Origin: Bacilli bacterium
GTDB taxonomy: Bacteria; Bacillota_I; Bacilli_A; RF39; UBA660
Reading direction: 5' to 3'
DNA: 42,807 nucleotides
Assembly: GCA_017450205.1 (NCBI GenBank)
Contig: JAFSVF010000023.1
Location: forward strand, 1 to 42,807
Shown here: one piece after another, positions 1-8,809 of the stretch
How the letters are laid out: every line of letters starts with the position of its first letter
Position numbering within the stretch: position 1 is the first letter of the stretch
Made by a program: the position numbers and the translations under genes
Notes under the pieces: generated by a model
Told to the model about the DNA's origin: nothing
Databases searched by the model: none
Seen by the model: the letters and a program-made list of their open reading frames with translations, nothing else

Positions 1-85
1 AGGTAGATATCTCATGTTATTTTGTGTTATACTTGTCATGACTTAAGTCCTTTCTTGTTTAATTGTTTGCGTAACTCAATTATAT

Positions 86-104
86 AAGACTTAAGTCTTT
101 TTTT
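86..104 (+). terminator. palindrome plus T-run, candidate terminator
   Basis: A perfect 14-bp palindrome (AAGACTTAAGTCTT, 86-99) runs straight into a T-run. Its core GACTTAAGTC also occurs alone at 40-49, so this may instead be a protein-binding palindrome. It would end a gene lying off the left edge. Confidence 0.35.
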
Positions 105-140
105 ATATATAGAAATGTTTCACATCAATTGTATAACAAC

Positions 141-163
141 ACACTTTTTATAAGTGTTTTTTT
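141..163 (+). terminator. rho-independent terminator
   Basis: The stem ACACTT (141-146) pairs with AAGTGT (152-157) around a 5-nt loop and is followed by six or more T. It insulates the surface-protein gene at 220 from upstream transcription. Confidence 0.55.
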
Positions 164-169
164 AGTTTA

Positions 170-198
170 TTGTAAATTAAGAAAATTAAGAATATAAT
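170..198 (+). promoter_or_regulatory. candidate sigma-A promoter for the surface protein
   Basis: TTGTAA (170-175) and TATAAT (193-198) are 17 nt apart. The transcript would start close to the AGGAGA ribosome site at 205-210, giving a very short leader, so this assignment is tentative. Confidence 0.35.
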
Positions 199-219
199 AA
201 TTATAGGAGAGTTTATAGT

Positions 220-1866
220 ATGAAGAAGATAGGAAAGTTTTTAGTTTTTTTGGTGATTTCATTAATTGGAATTAATCATGCAATGGCATGGGATGAATTT
301 GGTATTATTATTGAAAGTGATACTAATATTAAAGTTAAGAATGGAGAAAATGTAGATTATACAGGAGATACTAGTGGAATATATTCATATGATGCTTCTA
401 CTAATACATTAACTTTAAAAGAAGATGTTCATTATGTTATAGTTAAGTCTAATATGCATGAAGAACTTATTGTTACTTCAAATGATAAAAAGACTTATGT
501 AAATATGGTATATGGTCCAATTGTTACAATGAATAAATTAAATAGTGAATCATTTATGGCTGAGTCTAGTTATATTTGGGATTATTTTGAAGAAAACAAT
601 ACTGATACTCCTATCATGACACATGTTCATGTTGGTGAATTAGTAGTTAAGGATTCTAAATTTATTTTAAAAGATAAAAAATATACTTATGATGCTGTTG
701 CACATACGTATAATGAAAGTGGTTATCCAGATAGTGGTAATTTTACTATTCAAAATTCAACATTTAAAATTGAAGGTACAATGTATGTTGAAACCAATAA
801 GAAAGTAACTATTAAAGATAATTCAAAAGTTAAAGTTTCATCTATAGCCTGTACGGATCGAGATAATAATCCTGCTACTGCAACTGATGAATTAATAGTT
901 AAAGATTCTGAATTAGAAGTAAGTTTTAATGATATAGTATTTGTATTTGGTTCTTATAATCATTCAGTTGTACTTTTTAATAAAATAACTGTTGATAATA
1001 GTGATGTAATTACAAATGCTATGTGGGGTTCTAATATTTTTAATATGAATAATTCGAATATGTATTATTCTGATGATTTAGAAAAATTTGATATTCTATC
1101 AATTTTTTCTACTTTAGTAACAATTGAAAATTCAGATTTAGATTTATCAGGTGCAGTATTTGCAATAAATTTAAGTTTAACTAATTCTAATTTAAGTTGT
1201 GAAAGTGGTCCTAATGCTAGAGCAGTTGAAGTTATGGGATATGATGGTTCTACAATATCTGCTTTAATTGCTCAAGATGTAACTTTAGTTAATTCAAACT
1301 TTAAAGCCATTTCTTTAGGTGATGTTCCTGCAATATTATTTGGAAATAATTTTACTTCTGATAAAAGTAATTTTGTAATGCATAACGGTTCTTATAATTT
1401 ATTAACTTTAGAAGAAATAGATTTAGAAGATGATGGTTTCTTTGCTAATCCAAACAACTATAGTGTTCAATATAATCTTCAATTAGTAGGAAATGCTATC
1501 AATGTTGAAAAATCATTATTATTAAATGGTAAAGCTTCCAATGTTGTTATTAGTGGTGAGACTATTGAAATGACTATTAAAGTAGTTAATGGTACTTGGG
1601 AAGATGGAAGTAGTGAAGATAAACATGTAACTATGATACTTGGACAAATTCCTGATAAGAATATGTTTAAAACTAAAGCTTCTAAACAAAATCAAGAATT
1701 AGTAATTGAAAGAACTGGGGATAATGAATATTCTTATGTTTATAAAGATATTGTTAATCCTAAGACTGGAGTAAGTAACGTAGTATTTTTACTATTTTCA
1801 TCAATTATATTATTTTCTGGATTATTCTTATGTAGAAAAGAATTAAGTTTATTTAAGAATTTATAA
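220..1866 (+). CDS. secreted, sortase-anchored surface protein (NPKTG)
   Basis: A 548-residue cell-surface protein of unknown binding function. Residues 1-23 form a signal peptide (KK, then a hydrophobic core, ending near AMA). The middle is an extended Asn/Ser/Thr-rich region with many short beta-strand-like segments such as LVVKDSKF, FTIQNSTF and LTNSNL, resembling beta-helix or carbohydrate-binding surface proteins; there are no catalytic motifs that I recognise. The C-terminus is a cell-wall sorting signal: NPKTG at 513-517, a hydrophobic helix, then a tail with CRK and FKNL. A sortase would cleave in the NPKTG and attach the protein to the wall, but no sortase gene is in the window. The AGGAGA site 9 nt upstream supports the ATG. 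The gene stands alone between terminators at 141-163 and 1874-1905. Confidence 0.85.
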   Translation: MKKIGKFLVFLVISLIGINHAMAWDEFGIIIESDTNIKVKNGENVDYTGDTSGIYSYDASTNTLTLKEDVHYVIVKSNMHEELIVTSNDKKTYVNMVYGPIVTMNKLNSESFMAESSYIWDYFEENNTDTPIMTHVHVGELVVKDSKFILKDKKYTYDAVAHTYNESGYPDSGNFTIQNSTFKIEGTMYVETNKKVTIKDNSKVKVSSIACTDRDNNPATATDELIVKDSELEVSFNDIVFVFGSYNHSVVLFNKITVDNSDVITNAMWGSNIFNMNNSNMYYSDDLEKFDILSIFSTLVTIENSDLDLSGAVFAINLSLTNSNLSCESGPNARAVEVMGYDGSTISALIAQDVTLVNSNFKAISLGDVPAILFGNNFTSDKSNFVMHNGSYNLLTLEEIDLEDDGFFANPNNYSVQYNLQLVGNAINVEKSLLLNGKASNVVISGETIEMTIKVVNGTWEDGSSEDKHVTMILGQIPDKNMFKTKASKQNQELVIERTGDNEYSYVYKDIVNPKTGVSNVVFLLFSSIILFSGLFLCRKELSLFKNL

Positions 1867-1873
1867 TAATCTA

Positions 1874-1905
1874 AATAGAATGATTTTTAATCATTCTATT
1901 TTTTT
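1874..1905 (+). terminator. strong rho-independent terminator
   Basis: A 12-bp perfect stem (AATAGAATGATT at 1874-1885 with its complement at 1889-1900), a TTT loop and a following T-run, 8 nt after the surface-protein stop. Confidence 0.85.
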
Positions 1906-1988
1906 ATTTAAAAAAGTTATTAATTTATTAAACTTACAAAAAATTACATTTCCTTTTTCTATATTAGTAATAGAAAGGAGGAATGTAT

Positions 1989-2863
1989 ATGCAAGAAATA
2001 ATTGTTAAAAGTAATAAAGTTAGAGTTATGAATGTTAATGGTATTGATTATATATCATTAACTGATTTAGCAAGAGATGTTAATGATACGGAACCAAATG
2101 ATATAATTAAAAAATGGATGTCAAATAAAGATTCTGTTTTGTATTATGGATTATGGGAAGAATTAAATAATAAAAGTTTTAATTCGGCGGAATTCAGCCG
2201 AATTAAAAAAGACGATTTAGGAACTAATAAATTTATTATGACTCCTTCTAAATGGTATAGGTTAACTAATTCTCAAGGAATAATACCTAGTATCGGAAGA
2301 TATATAGTATTGGTACATTTGCACATCCAGATATTGCTTTTGAATTTGCAAGTTGGTTAAGCCCTGAGTTTAAACTTTATTTAATTAAAGAATTTGAAAG
2401 ACTTAAATTAAAAGAAATGAATGAAATAAATATCGAATGGAATATTGCAAGATTATTTACTAAAATAAATTATTCTATTCAAACTGATACTATTAATGAA
2501 TATATTATTCCTACATTAAATGAAGAACAAAAGAAAACTATATATGCTGATGAAGCAGATGTATTAAATGTAGCTTTATTTGGTATGACTGCAGGTGAAT
2601 GGAGAAAGCATAATAAAAATATTTCTGATAATTCTAATATTAGAGATTATGCTAATCTAATACAACTTATTATTTTAAATAATTTAGAAATAGCTAATTC
2701 CGAATATATTAAATTAGGTATTAAACAAAGTGAAAGATTAATTAAACTTAATGAATCAGCAAGAAAACAATTAGAAATTATAATTAAAAATGAATCTTTT
2801 TCTGAATTAAATAATAAGAATAATTATTTATTAGATAATAATACAAATAAAAAGAATATCTAA
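1989..2863 (+). pseudogene. KilA-N domain protein, frameshifted
   Basis: A KilA-N domain gene of the phage-derived DNA-binding/antirepressor type, broken by one frameshift. The first frame (1989-2303) encodes the N-terminal part of the domain (YISLTDLAR, then KWYRLTNSQGI and GRY). The second frame (2306-2863) carries the diagnostic continuation TFAHPDIAFEFASWLSPEFK and a 185-residue tail with ADEADVLNVALFGMTAGEWR. Dropping one TA from the TATATA run at 2301-2306 restores a single 290-residue reading frame. The real start is the ATG at 1989: the AAAGGAGG site (1974-1981) is 7 nt before it but only 1 nt before the ATG at 1983. In phages KilA-N proteins act in lysogeny or host takeover; this lone chromosomal copy has no obvious partner. 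It could be a dead gene, a slippage-switched gene or an assembly error. Confidence 0.85.
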
Positions 2864-2876
2864 CAAATATTCTTTT
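2850..2876. terminator. bidirectional terminator between convergent genes
   Basis: AAAAGAATAT (2850-2859) pairs with ATATTCTTTT (2867-2876) around a 7-nt loop. A-run and T-run on the two sides let it serve both the KilA-N gene (+) and the converging Thr-rich protein gene (-). It contains both stop codons. Confidence 0.6.
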
Positions 2877-3489
2877 ATTGTGGTTTAACTGTTTTAGTAC
2901 ATTTATTAGTATCGTGTAGAGTATATCCATCTTCACATTTATATATTTTTTTATATAATGGTAAGCAATCATATCTATCTGGAGAACCAAATGATATCAT
3001 AAGAATTGCTTTATATCCTGGAGGACATTCTTCAGTTTCTGATGGAATACTTCCATTGAAACTTACACATTCATCACTTGATGTTTCATGTGTATCAGTT
3101 GGGCATACATAATTTGCATTAACTGTTATTGAACACATATTATTTATTAATGTATAACCAGTAGGACAGTTTAAAGTTTTTGTAGTAGCAGAAGTAGTAC
3201 TTTTAGTTGTTTCTTTTGATGTTATACTTGTTGTCTCTTTAGTACTTTTAGTTGTTGTAGTTGTACTACTTAAAGTAGTACTTACAGTTGTAGTAGTTGT
3301 ACTACTTAAAGTAGTATTTTCAGTTGTTGTTGTAGTTTCCTCATTTATATCTATAGTAGACGTAGTTACATTATTATTATTTATTTTAGTTTTATTATCA
3401 ATTTTATTAATGATAATAAAAGAAGTAATAAATATAATAATTACTAATAATATAATTAATAGAATTATAAATAATTTCTTTTTATTCAT
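2875..3489 (-). CDS. membrane-anchored Thr-rich stalk protein with Cys-rich head
   Basis: A 204-residue predicted type II surface protein whose family I do not recognise. A short KKK cytoplasmic start precedes one very hydrophobic helix (about residues 3-28). An Asn/Lys spacer and a Thr/Ser-rich stalk (about residues 40-105) follow, containing two exact-length 12-residue repeats of TTLSSTTTTT(V/K)S. The last 95 residues hold eight Cys, including three C-x2-GY modules (CPTGY, CPPGY, CEDGY), so four disulfides in an extracytoplasmic head are likely. The upstream AAAGGA is 10 nt from this ATG and only about 1 nt from an in-frame ATG nine bases earlier (3498), so the inner start is preferred. The gene is transcribed divergently from the glycan locus. 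Its ligand is unknown. Confidence 0.75.
   Translation of the reverse strand: MNKKKLFIILLIILLVIIIFITSFIIINKIDNKTKINNNNVTTSTIDINEETTTTTENTTLSSTTTTTVSTTLSSTTTTTKSTKETTSITSKETTKSTTSATTKTLNCPTGYTLINNMCSITVNANYVCPTDTHETSSDECVSFNGSIPSETEECPPGYKAILMISFGSPDRYDCLPLYKKIYKCEDGYTLHDTNKCTKTVKPQ
3257..3316 (-). repeat. 36-bp tandem repeat in the Thr-rich stalk
   Basis: A 24-bp word (GTAGTTGTACTACTTAAAGT plus AGTA) appears at 3257-3280 and again unchanged at 3293-3316, a period of exactly 36 nt or 12 codons. It codes the repeated TTLSSTTTTT unit. Such in-frame repeats can lengthen or shorten the stalk by slippage. Confidence 0.7.
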
Positions 3490-3527
3490 TTTTATCATAT
3501 CCTTTAATAATTATAATATTTTTTATT

Positions 3528-3561
3528 AGAAAAGAATACTAGTGTTATATTATTCTTTTCT
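3528..3561. other. inverted repeat in divergent intergenic region
   Basis: AGAAAAGAATA (3528-3538) and its exact complement TATTCTTTTCT (3551-3561) are separated by 12 nt. It lies between two divergent gene starts and lacks a clean U-run, so an operator is as likely as a terminator. Confidence 0.35.
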
Positions 3562-3589
3562 TTAATGAGAGTGTTATTTATGTTATACT
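3561..3589 (+). promoter_or_regulatory. candidate extended -10 promoter of the glycan operon
   Basis: TGTTATACT (3581-3589) fits an extended -10 element (TGnTATACT). A poor -35-like TTTAAT lies 17 nt upstream. Transcription would start about 3 nt before the AAGGATGG ribosome site of the ABC ATPase. Confidence 0.35.
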
Positions 3590-3612
3590 TATTAGTGATA
3601 AGGATGGTTATA

Positions 3613-4350
3613 ATGAAAAAAGAAAATGCAATTGAAGTTAGAAATATGACTAAATCATTTAAACTTTATTCTGATAAACCAAATACTATGAAAGAAAGAT
3701 TAGTTAGAGGTTGGAAAAAGAATAATAATGAAATACATACAGTTCTTAAAGATATAGATATAGAAATTAAAAAAGGTGATACCGTTGCATTAATTGGAGT
3801 TAATGGTTCAGGTAAATCAACTTTATTAAAGTTGATGACAAAAATCATTTATCCAAATAAAGGGACAGTTGAGACTAGAGGTAAATTAACATCTCTTTTA
3901 GAATTAGGTGCAGGATTTCATCCAGATTTTACTGGAAGAGAAAATATTTATTTTAATGCTGCTATTTTTGGATTAACGAGAGCTGAAATTGATAAAAGAA
4001 TTGATGATATTATTGAATTTAGTGAATTAGGAGATTTTATAGATTCACCAATTAGAACTTATTCATCTGGTATGTATATGAGACTTGCGTTTGCAGTAGC
4101 AATAAATGTAGATGCTGATATTTTATTAATTGATGAAATACTTGCAGTAGGAGATCAACATTTTCAAGATAAATGTTTTGCTAAACTTGAAGAATTAGCA
4201 AAATCAGATATGACCATTGTAATTGTTGCTCATGGAATGGAAGCATTAAAGAAATTATGTACTAGAGGAATTTGGATTAATAATGGTGTAGTAGCCATGG
4301 ATGGAAAATTTGAAGAAGTATCTAATGCTTATCTTAAGGAGTGTGCATAA
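3613..4350 (+). CDS. polysaccharide/teichoic acid ABC exporter, ATP-binding subunit (Wzt/TagH-like)
   Basis: A 245-residue ATPase that would power export of a finished, lipid-linked surface glycan through the next gene's membrane subunit. Walker A is GVNGSGKST (62-70), the signature is YSSGM (150-154), Walker B is ILLIDE (170-175) and the switch His is in VAHGM near 207. The segments LLELGAGFHPDFTGRENIYF and LAVGDQHFQDKC are typical of the Wzt/TagH branch. It lacks the C-terminal glycan-recognition domain found in the long Wzt proteins. The ATG at 3613 is chosen because AAGGATGG (3599-3606) sits 6 nt upstream; the open frame extends to 3565 without a better site. Its stop overlaps the permease start (TAATG), so the two subunits are translationally coupled. 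Confidence 0.9.
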   Translation: MKKENAIEVRNMTKSFKLYSDKPNTMKERLVRGWKKNNNEIHTVLKDIDIEIKKGDTVALIGVNGSGKSTLLKLMTKIIYPNKGTVETRGKLTSLLELGAGFHPDFTGRENIYFNAAIFGLTRAEIDKRIDDIIEFSELGDFIDSPIRTYSSGMYMRLAFAVAINVDADILLIDEILAVGDQHFQDKCFAKLEELAKSDMTIVIVAHGMEALKKLCTRGIWINNGVVAMDGKFEEVSNAYLKECA

Positions 4351-5126
4351 TGAAAAGATTTATGGAATTATGGCAATATAGAGAGTTTTTAAGAACTAAT
4401 GTTAAAAAAGATATTAGAGGTAAGTATAAAGCTTCTTTTCTAGGAGTACTTTGGTCATTTATTAATCCACTTTTACAAGTACTTGTTTATGCAATCGTGT
4501 TTCCATATATTATGAGAGTACAAACACCTCATTATTTAGTATTTCTTATTTGTGGTATTATTCCATGGACATGGTTTATTACAAGCATGAGTAATGGAAC
4601 AACATGTATAACTAATAATAGTAATCTAATTAAAAAAGTATACTTTCCAAGAGAAATATTACCAATTTCATCTGTAACAAGTGGAATGGTTAATTTTGCA
4701 ATTAGTTGCATTATTATTCTTATCTTTGCACTTATTGATGGGGTAGGAATATCATGGCATATTATATTCTTACCTTTAGTAGCAATTGTACAATATGTTG
4801 TACAACTTGCGTTTGTGTTTTTAACTTGTGCATTTAATGTTTATGTTAAAGATGTTGAATATATGGTAACGTTTTTACTTAATTTAGCTTTTTATGCTAC
4901 CCCAATACTTTATAATGTAGACATGTTTAAAGGATCTAAATTTGCATTCATCTTTAAAATAAATCCAGTTGCATATATAGTTGAAGCTTATAGAAAAATA
5001 TTCTATTTACATGAAATACCTAATTATAGAGAATTAGGAATGTTATTTATTATTAGTTTAATTGCTTTAGCTATTTGTTATAGCATTTTTAAAAAGTTAG
5101 AAAAACGTTTTGCAGAGGAAATCTAA
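4350..5126 (+). CDS. polysaccharide/teichoic acid ABC exporter, permease (Wzm/TagG-like)
   Basis: A 258-residue ABC-2 type membrane protein with about six transmembrane helices and the family hallmark near the N-terminus (DIRGKYKASFLGVLWSFINP). NLIKKVYFPREILP in the first half and INPVAYIVEAYR near the C-terminus are also characteristic. It forms the membrane channel for the ATPase immediately upstream. The ATG at 4350 overlaps the ATPase stop codon and has AAGGAG (4336-4341) 8 nt upstream; an earlier in-frame ATG at 4341 lies inside that ribosome site and is unlikely. The next gene overlaps its stop in the same way. Confidence 0.9.
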   Translation: MKRFMELWQYREFLRTNVKKDIRGKYKASFLGVLWSFINPLLQVLVYAIVFPYIMRVQTPHYLVFLICGIIPWTWFITSMSNGTTCITNNSNLIKKVYFPREILPISSVTSGMVNFAISCIIILIFALIDGVGISWHIIFLPLVAIVQYVVQLAFVFLTCAFNVYVKDVEYMVTFLLNLAFYATPILYNVDMFKGSKFAFIFKINPVAYIVEAYRKIFYLHEIPNYRELGMLFIISLIALAICYSIFKKLEKRFAEEI

Positions 5127-5959
5127 TGAAACTTGCTGCGATAGTAGTATTCTATAATCCGTCAGATAATAATATTAAACAATTAGATAAATATTCAAAA
5201 TCAGTTGATAAAATTTATGTTGTTGATAATTCTGATGATGAGATTAAAAGAATTAAATCTAATGAAAAAATAGAATACATTAAATTAAATAAAAATAAAG
5301 GTATTGCATTTGCTTTAAATGAAGGAGCAAAACATGCAATTAAAGATAAGTTTAAATATTTATTAACTATGGATCAAGATAGCAAAATAACTTCTAATAT
5401 TATTGATGACATGAAAGATTATATAATCAACAATGATATGAAAGATGTTGGTCTTATTTCACCATATCAAGATATTGATTCTAAAGATGATATTAAGAAT
5501 GGTGATGTAGAAGATATGATTGAAGTTATGACATCAGGCAATATTATTAATCTTGATGCATATGAAAAAATAGGTGGATTTAAAGATTGGTTGTTTATTG
5601 ATTGTGTAGATACTGATTATTGTATGAATTTACATAAAAATGGATATAAGGTTTTAAGATTAAATAATGTAATTATGAAACATGAATTAGGAAATTTAGT
5701 TGTTCATAAATTATTTGGAAAAGAATATCCATGTTATAACCATAATCCAATAAGAAGATATTACATAGTTAGAAATAATTTATATATAAATGATATGTAT
5801 AAAGATTTATATCCAGAGTATTGTGCTTGGTTATTAAGAGTACAAAAAGGACAAGTTAAAAGAATAATTGCATTTGAGAAAAATAAGTTTAAAAAACTTA
5901 GAATGATGTATAAAGGATATAAAGATCATAAAAAGGGTATAAAAGGAAAATTAAAGTAG
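5126..5959 (+). CDS. family 2 glycosyltransferase, rhamnosyltransferase-like
   Basis: A 277-residue GT-A fold enzyme predicted to add one sugar to the growing surface glycan at the cytoplasmic face. It opens with LAAIVVFYNP and has the donor-binding VVDNSDDE. LTMDQDS (about 85-91) takes the place of the usual DxD. SGNIINLDAYEKIGGF and WLFIDCVDTDYCMN supply the acceptor and catalytic-base region. This architecture matches the RfbF/WbbL-like rhamnosyltransferases, but donor specificity cannot be read from sequence. It is coupled to the permease gene (TAATG overlap). No dTDP-rhamnose synthesis genes are in the window. Confidence 0.85.
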   Translation: MKLAAIVVFYNPSDNNIKQLDKYSKSVDKIYVVDNSDDEIKRIKSNEKIEYIKLNKNKGIAFALNEGAKHAIKDKFKYLLTMDQDSKITSNIIDDMKDYIINNDMKDVGLISPYQDIDSKDDIKNGDVEDMIEVMTSGNIINLDAYEKIGGFKDWLFIDCVDTDYCMNLHKNGYKVLRLNNVIMKHELGNLVVHKLFGKEYPCYNHNPIRRYYIVRNNLYINDMYKDLYPEYCAWLLRVQKGQVKRIIAFEKNKFKKLRMMYKGYKDHKKGIKGKLK

Positions 5960-5973
5960 ATAGGAGCGGTATA

Positions 5974-7089
5974 ATGAATAAAGTAGATAAAAGTATATTA
6001 TTAAAAAATAAATTTGATATAATGAATAATAGTGTTTCTTTAATAAGTATTTTATTTGCTATTTTGATTATTCTATTTCATTCATATCCTTTGTTTTATG
6101 GAATGAATGTTATTGGTCCTGTTTCTAAAGTTTTAAGACCATATAATATAGGTAAAATTGTTGTTTGCGCTTTCTTTTTTATTTCTGGTTTTATGATTTC
6201 AAAAAGCATAAAAAAATCTAAAACAATAAATGATTATATGAAGAAGAAAATAAAAAAAATTTTTCCAGGTTTGATAGCTGTTTTACTAATTACTGTATTT
6301 GTTATCGCTCCTATTGTTAGTAGTTTGCAAAAAGGTGTTTTTTTAAGAAATCCTGAATTATATTTGAAATATTTATTTGATAATATTCTTTTATATAAAA
6401 ATACAGTTTATTCTATTGATACAGTTTTTATAGATAATGCTTATCCAAATGCTATAAACGGAAGTTTATGGTCAATAAAACATACTTTTTTTTCTTATAT
6501 TGTTTTTATTCCGGTTTATGTTTACATTCTAAAGAATAAAAAAAGTAATAGATCTTTTATGTTTTTTTATTTAATATTCTTTGTTATGTATAGTTTATCT
6601 AATTTTGGTTTATTAAATGATTATCATGATTTTATTGGAAAGTATTTTGGTGATATTGGTGTATTTAATGAGAATAAGTTATTTATAGAAAATTTGTTTT
6701 TCTTTTTTACTGGTGTATTATATGATTTGTTTTCAGATAAGATTTATATTAAATCGTCATATTTTCTTATTTCAATAATAACTTATATCATTTTGTTAAA
6801 AACACCATTATCTATTTTTGCATTTCAAATTGCATTTCCGTATATAATTATGTATTTGATGTGTTTGAAAACAAGATTTAAAGCTAAAGATATATCATAT
6901 TATATATATTTATTTGGTTTTATGATTCAACAAACCATATATCATTATTTAAAAGAATATAATTTATTTATTTTTATGATATTGTCTATTGTAATTACTA
7001 TAATATTTGCTATTTTACTAAATATTTTTATAAATAAAACCAATAAACTTATAAAAAATGTTAAATTAAAAGAGGTGAAAAAAGTATGA
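5974..7089 (+). CDS. membrane acyltransferase 3 (O-acetyltransferase-like)
   Basis: A 371-residue polytopic protein with about ten helices. The conserved His of acyltransferase family 3 is in LFHSYPLF (H36), followed by KVLRPYN and FFFISGFMISKS, as in OafA/WecH-type enzymes. These move an acetyl or other acyl group across the membrane to decorate a surface polysaccharide or wall polymer. TAGGAGCGG before the ATG supports the start. The final bases overlap the next glycosyltransferase by 4 nt. The exact acceptor sugar is unknown. Confidence 0.85.
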   Translation: MNKVDKSILLKNKFDIMNNSVSLISILFAILIILFHSYPLFYGMNVIGPVSKVLRPYNIGKIVVCAFFFISGFMISKSIKKSKTINDYMKKKIKKIFPGLIAVLLITVFVIAPIVSSLQKGVFLRNPELYLKYLFDNILLYKNTVYSIDTVFIDNAYPNAINGSLWSIKHTFFSYIVFIPVYVYILKNKKSNRSFMFFYLIFFVMYSLSNFGLLNDYHDFIGKYFGDIGVFNENKLFIENLFFFFTGVLYDLFSDKIYIKSSYFLISIITYIILLKTPLSIFAFQIAFPYIIMYLMCLKTRFKAKDISYYIYLFGFMIQQTIYHYLKEYNLFIFMILSIVITIIFAILLNIFINKTNKLIKNVKLKEVKKV

Positions 7090-8795
7090 AATTTGATGTT
7101 GTATTTGTAACATATAATTCAAAAAAATGGATTGATAAAAATATTGAGAGTATTTTAAAGTCTGATTATGATTTAAAAAATAACGTTTCTTTATATTATT
7201 ATGATAATAATTCAACTGATGATACTTATGAATATTTGGAAAAAGTAAAAGAAAAGTATGAAACAATTTTTGCAAATTTTGGTATTAAAAAGGGAAGAAA
7301 GAATAAAGGTTTTGGATATGGTAATAACAAATCAGCGGAAATGGGTAGTGGTGAATATATTTTCATTTTAAATACTGATACTGAAATAAAAAAAGATACT
7401 TTTAAAAAACTTGAAAAAAAAATAAATGAATCTAAAGATAAGTATTCAATTTTTGAATTAAGACAAGAACCTTATGAACATCCAAAATACTATGACCCAT
7501 ATACTGGAGAAGTTTCTTGGGCAAGTGGTGCTTGTATAGTATTTAAAAGAGAAGTTTTTGAAAAATTGAGAGGGTTTGATAGAAATTTATTTATGTATTG
7601 TGAAGATGTTGAATTAAGTTGGAGAGCTAGATCACATGGATATAAAATAAAATATTTATATGATGTTGAAATAATACATTATTCATATACGGAACCTAAT
7701 CAATTTAAAGAGACTGCATATATATATGGATTTATTAATAATTTATATTTAAGATGTAAATTTGGTTCTTTAAAGAATTCTTTAAAAGGAGTTAAACTTT
7801 TATTAGGTGCTATTATTCATAATAGAGCAGGTCATGTTTACTCAAATAAAGAATATAAGGTAGTAAGCAAAAAACTTATTAAAGTATTTTTTAAAATGAT
7901 CTTTAAATATATAGGAGCACGCATATATAAACATACTCATCATTTTAATTCATCATTTAAACCTAAGTTCATAAATAATTTAGACTATGAGGCTGTTAAG
8001 GTTAATCCATTTAATGAAAATGATGGTACTACTTATAAAAGTAACACTTTAGTAAGTATTATTGTAAGAACATGTGGAAGACCAAAGGTATTAAGGGAAA
8101 CTTTAATTTCTTTAAGAAATCAATCTTATAAAAATATTGAAGTTGTAATTGTTGAAGATGGCGAAAGTAAATCTGAAAAATTAATTAGAGAAGAGTTTTC
8201 TGATTTAAATATTAAATACAAAGCTGCTGGTAAACATGTTGGCAGAAGTAAAGTTGGTAATATGGCTATGGAAATGGCATCAGGTAAATATTTAAATTTC
8301 TTAGATGATGATGATTTATTCTACTATAATCATGTTGAGACTTTATTGAAAGTAGCAGAAAAGAATGATTATGATATTGTCTATGATACAGCATTTGAAA
8401 CAAGAATAGATATTTTTGATAAAAATCCATATAAATATAAAATTACTGATGCATTGGTTGTTCACAAAGAAAAATATAGTAAGTTAAAACTATATGCTAG
8501 TAATCTATTTCCCATTCAAACTGTTATGTTTAAAAAAGATGTATTTAAAAAATGCGGTGGATTTGATGAAAAGATGGATGCTTTAGAAGATTGGGATTTA
8601 TGGGTAAGATTTTCGATGAAATATGATTTTCATTTTGTTGATGATACTACATCAGTTTATCGTGTCCCTGTAAAATCTGATTTATCTAAGGAAAGGCAAG
8701 AATTTATAGATAGTTATTTAGATTACATGATGGATAAATATAAAGATTATACAATAGAGGTGTCATTTAGCGATATCTTCTATAATAATTATTAA
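7086..8795 (+). CDS. two-domain family 2 glycosyltransferase
   Basis: A 569-residue protein made of two GT2 catalytic units in one chain. Domain 1 (about 1-290) is WbbL/rhamnosyltransferase-like, with FVTYNSKKW, the NTDTE metal site (96-100), WASGACIVFKREVF and the base region YCEDVELSWR (171-180). Domain 2 (about 322-569) is a compact GT2 with VSIIVRTCGRP, VIVEDGE, FLDDDD (405-410) and ALEDWDLWVRF near 495. The order suggests sequential addition of two sugars by one polypeptide, a common arrangement in capsule and teichoic-like loci. It overlaps the acyltransferase gene by 4 nt, with GAGGTGAAAAAAG as ribosome site. Donors and linkages are not deducible. Confidence 0.85.
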   Translation: MKFDVVFVTYNSKKWIDKNIESILKSDYDLKNNVSLYYYDNNSTDDTYEYLEKVKEKYETIFANFGIKKGRKNKGFGYGNNKSAEMGSGEYIFILNTDTEIKKDTFKKLEKKINESKDKYSIFELRQEPYEHPKYYDPYTGEVSWASGACIVFKREVFEKLRGFDRNLFMYCEDVELSWRARSHGYKIKYLYDVEIIHYSYTEPNQFKETAYIYGFINNLYLRCKFGSLKNSLKGVKLLLGAIIHNRAGHVYSNKEYKVVSKKLIKVFFKMIFKYIGARIYKHTHHFNSSFKPKFINNLDYEAVKVNPFNENDGTTYKSNTLVSIIVRTCGRPKVLRETLISLRNQSYKNIEVVIVEDGESKSEKLIREEFSDLNIKYKAAGKHVGRSKVGNMAMEMASGKYLNFLDDDDLFYYNHVETLLKVAEKNDYDIVYDTAFETRIDIFDKNPYKYKITDALVVHKEKYSKLKLYASNLFPIQTVMFKKDVFKKCGGFDEKMDALEDWDLWVRFSMKYDFHFVDDTTSVYRVPVKSDLSKERQEFIDSYLDYMMDKYKDYTIEVSFSDIFYNNY

Positions 8796-8809
8796 TAAGG
8801 AGTGAGATA

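Noticed and set aside
2784..2990. Minus-strand 68-codon frame
   Set aside because: It overlaps the terminator and two convergent genes, with no ribosome site.
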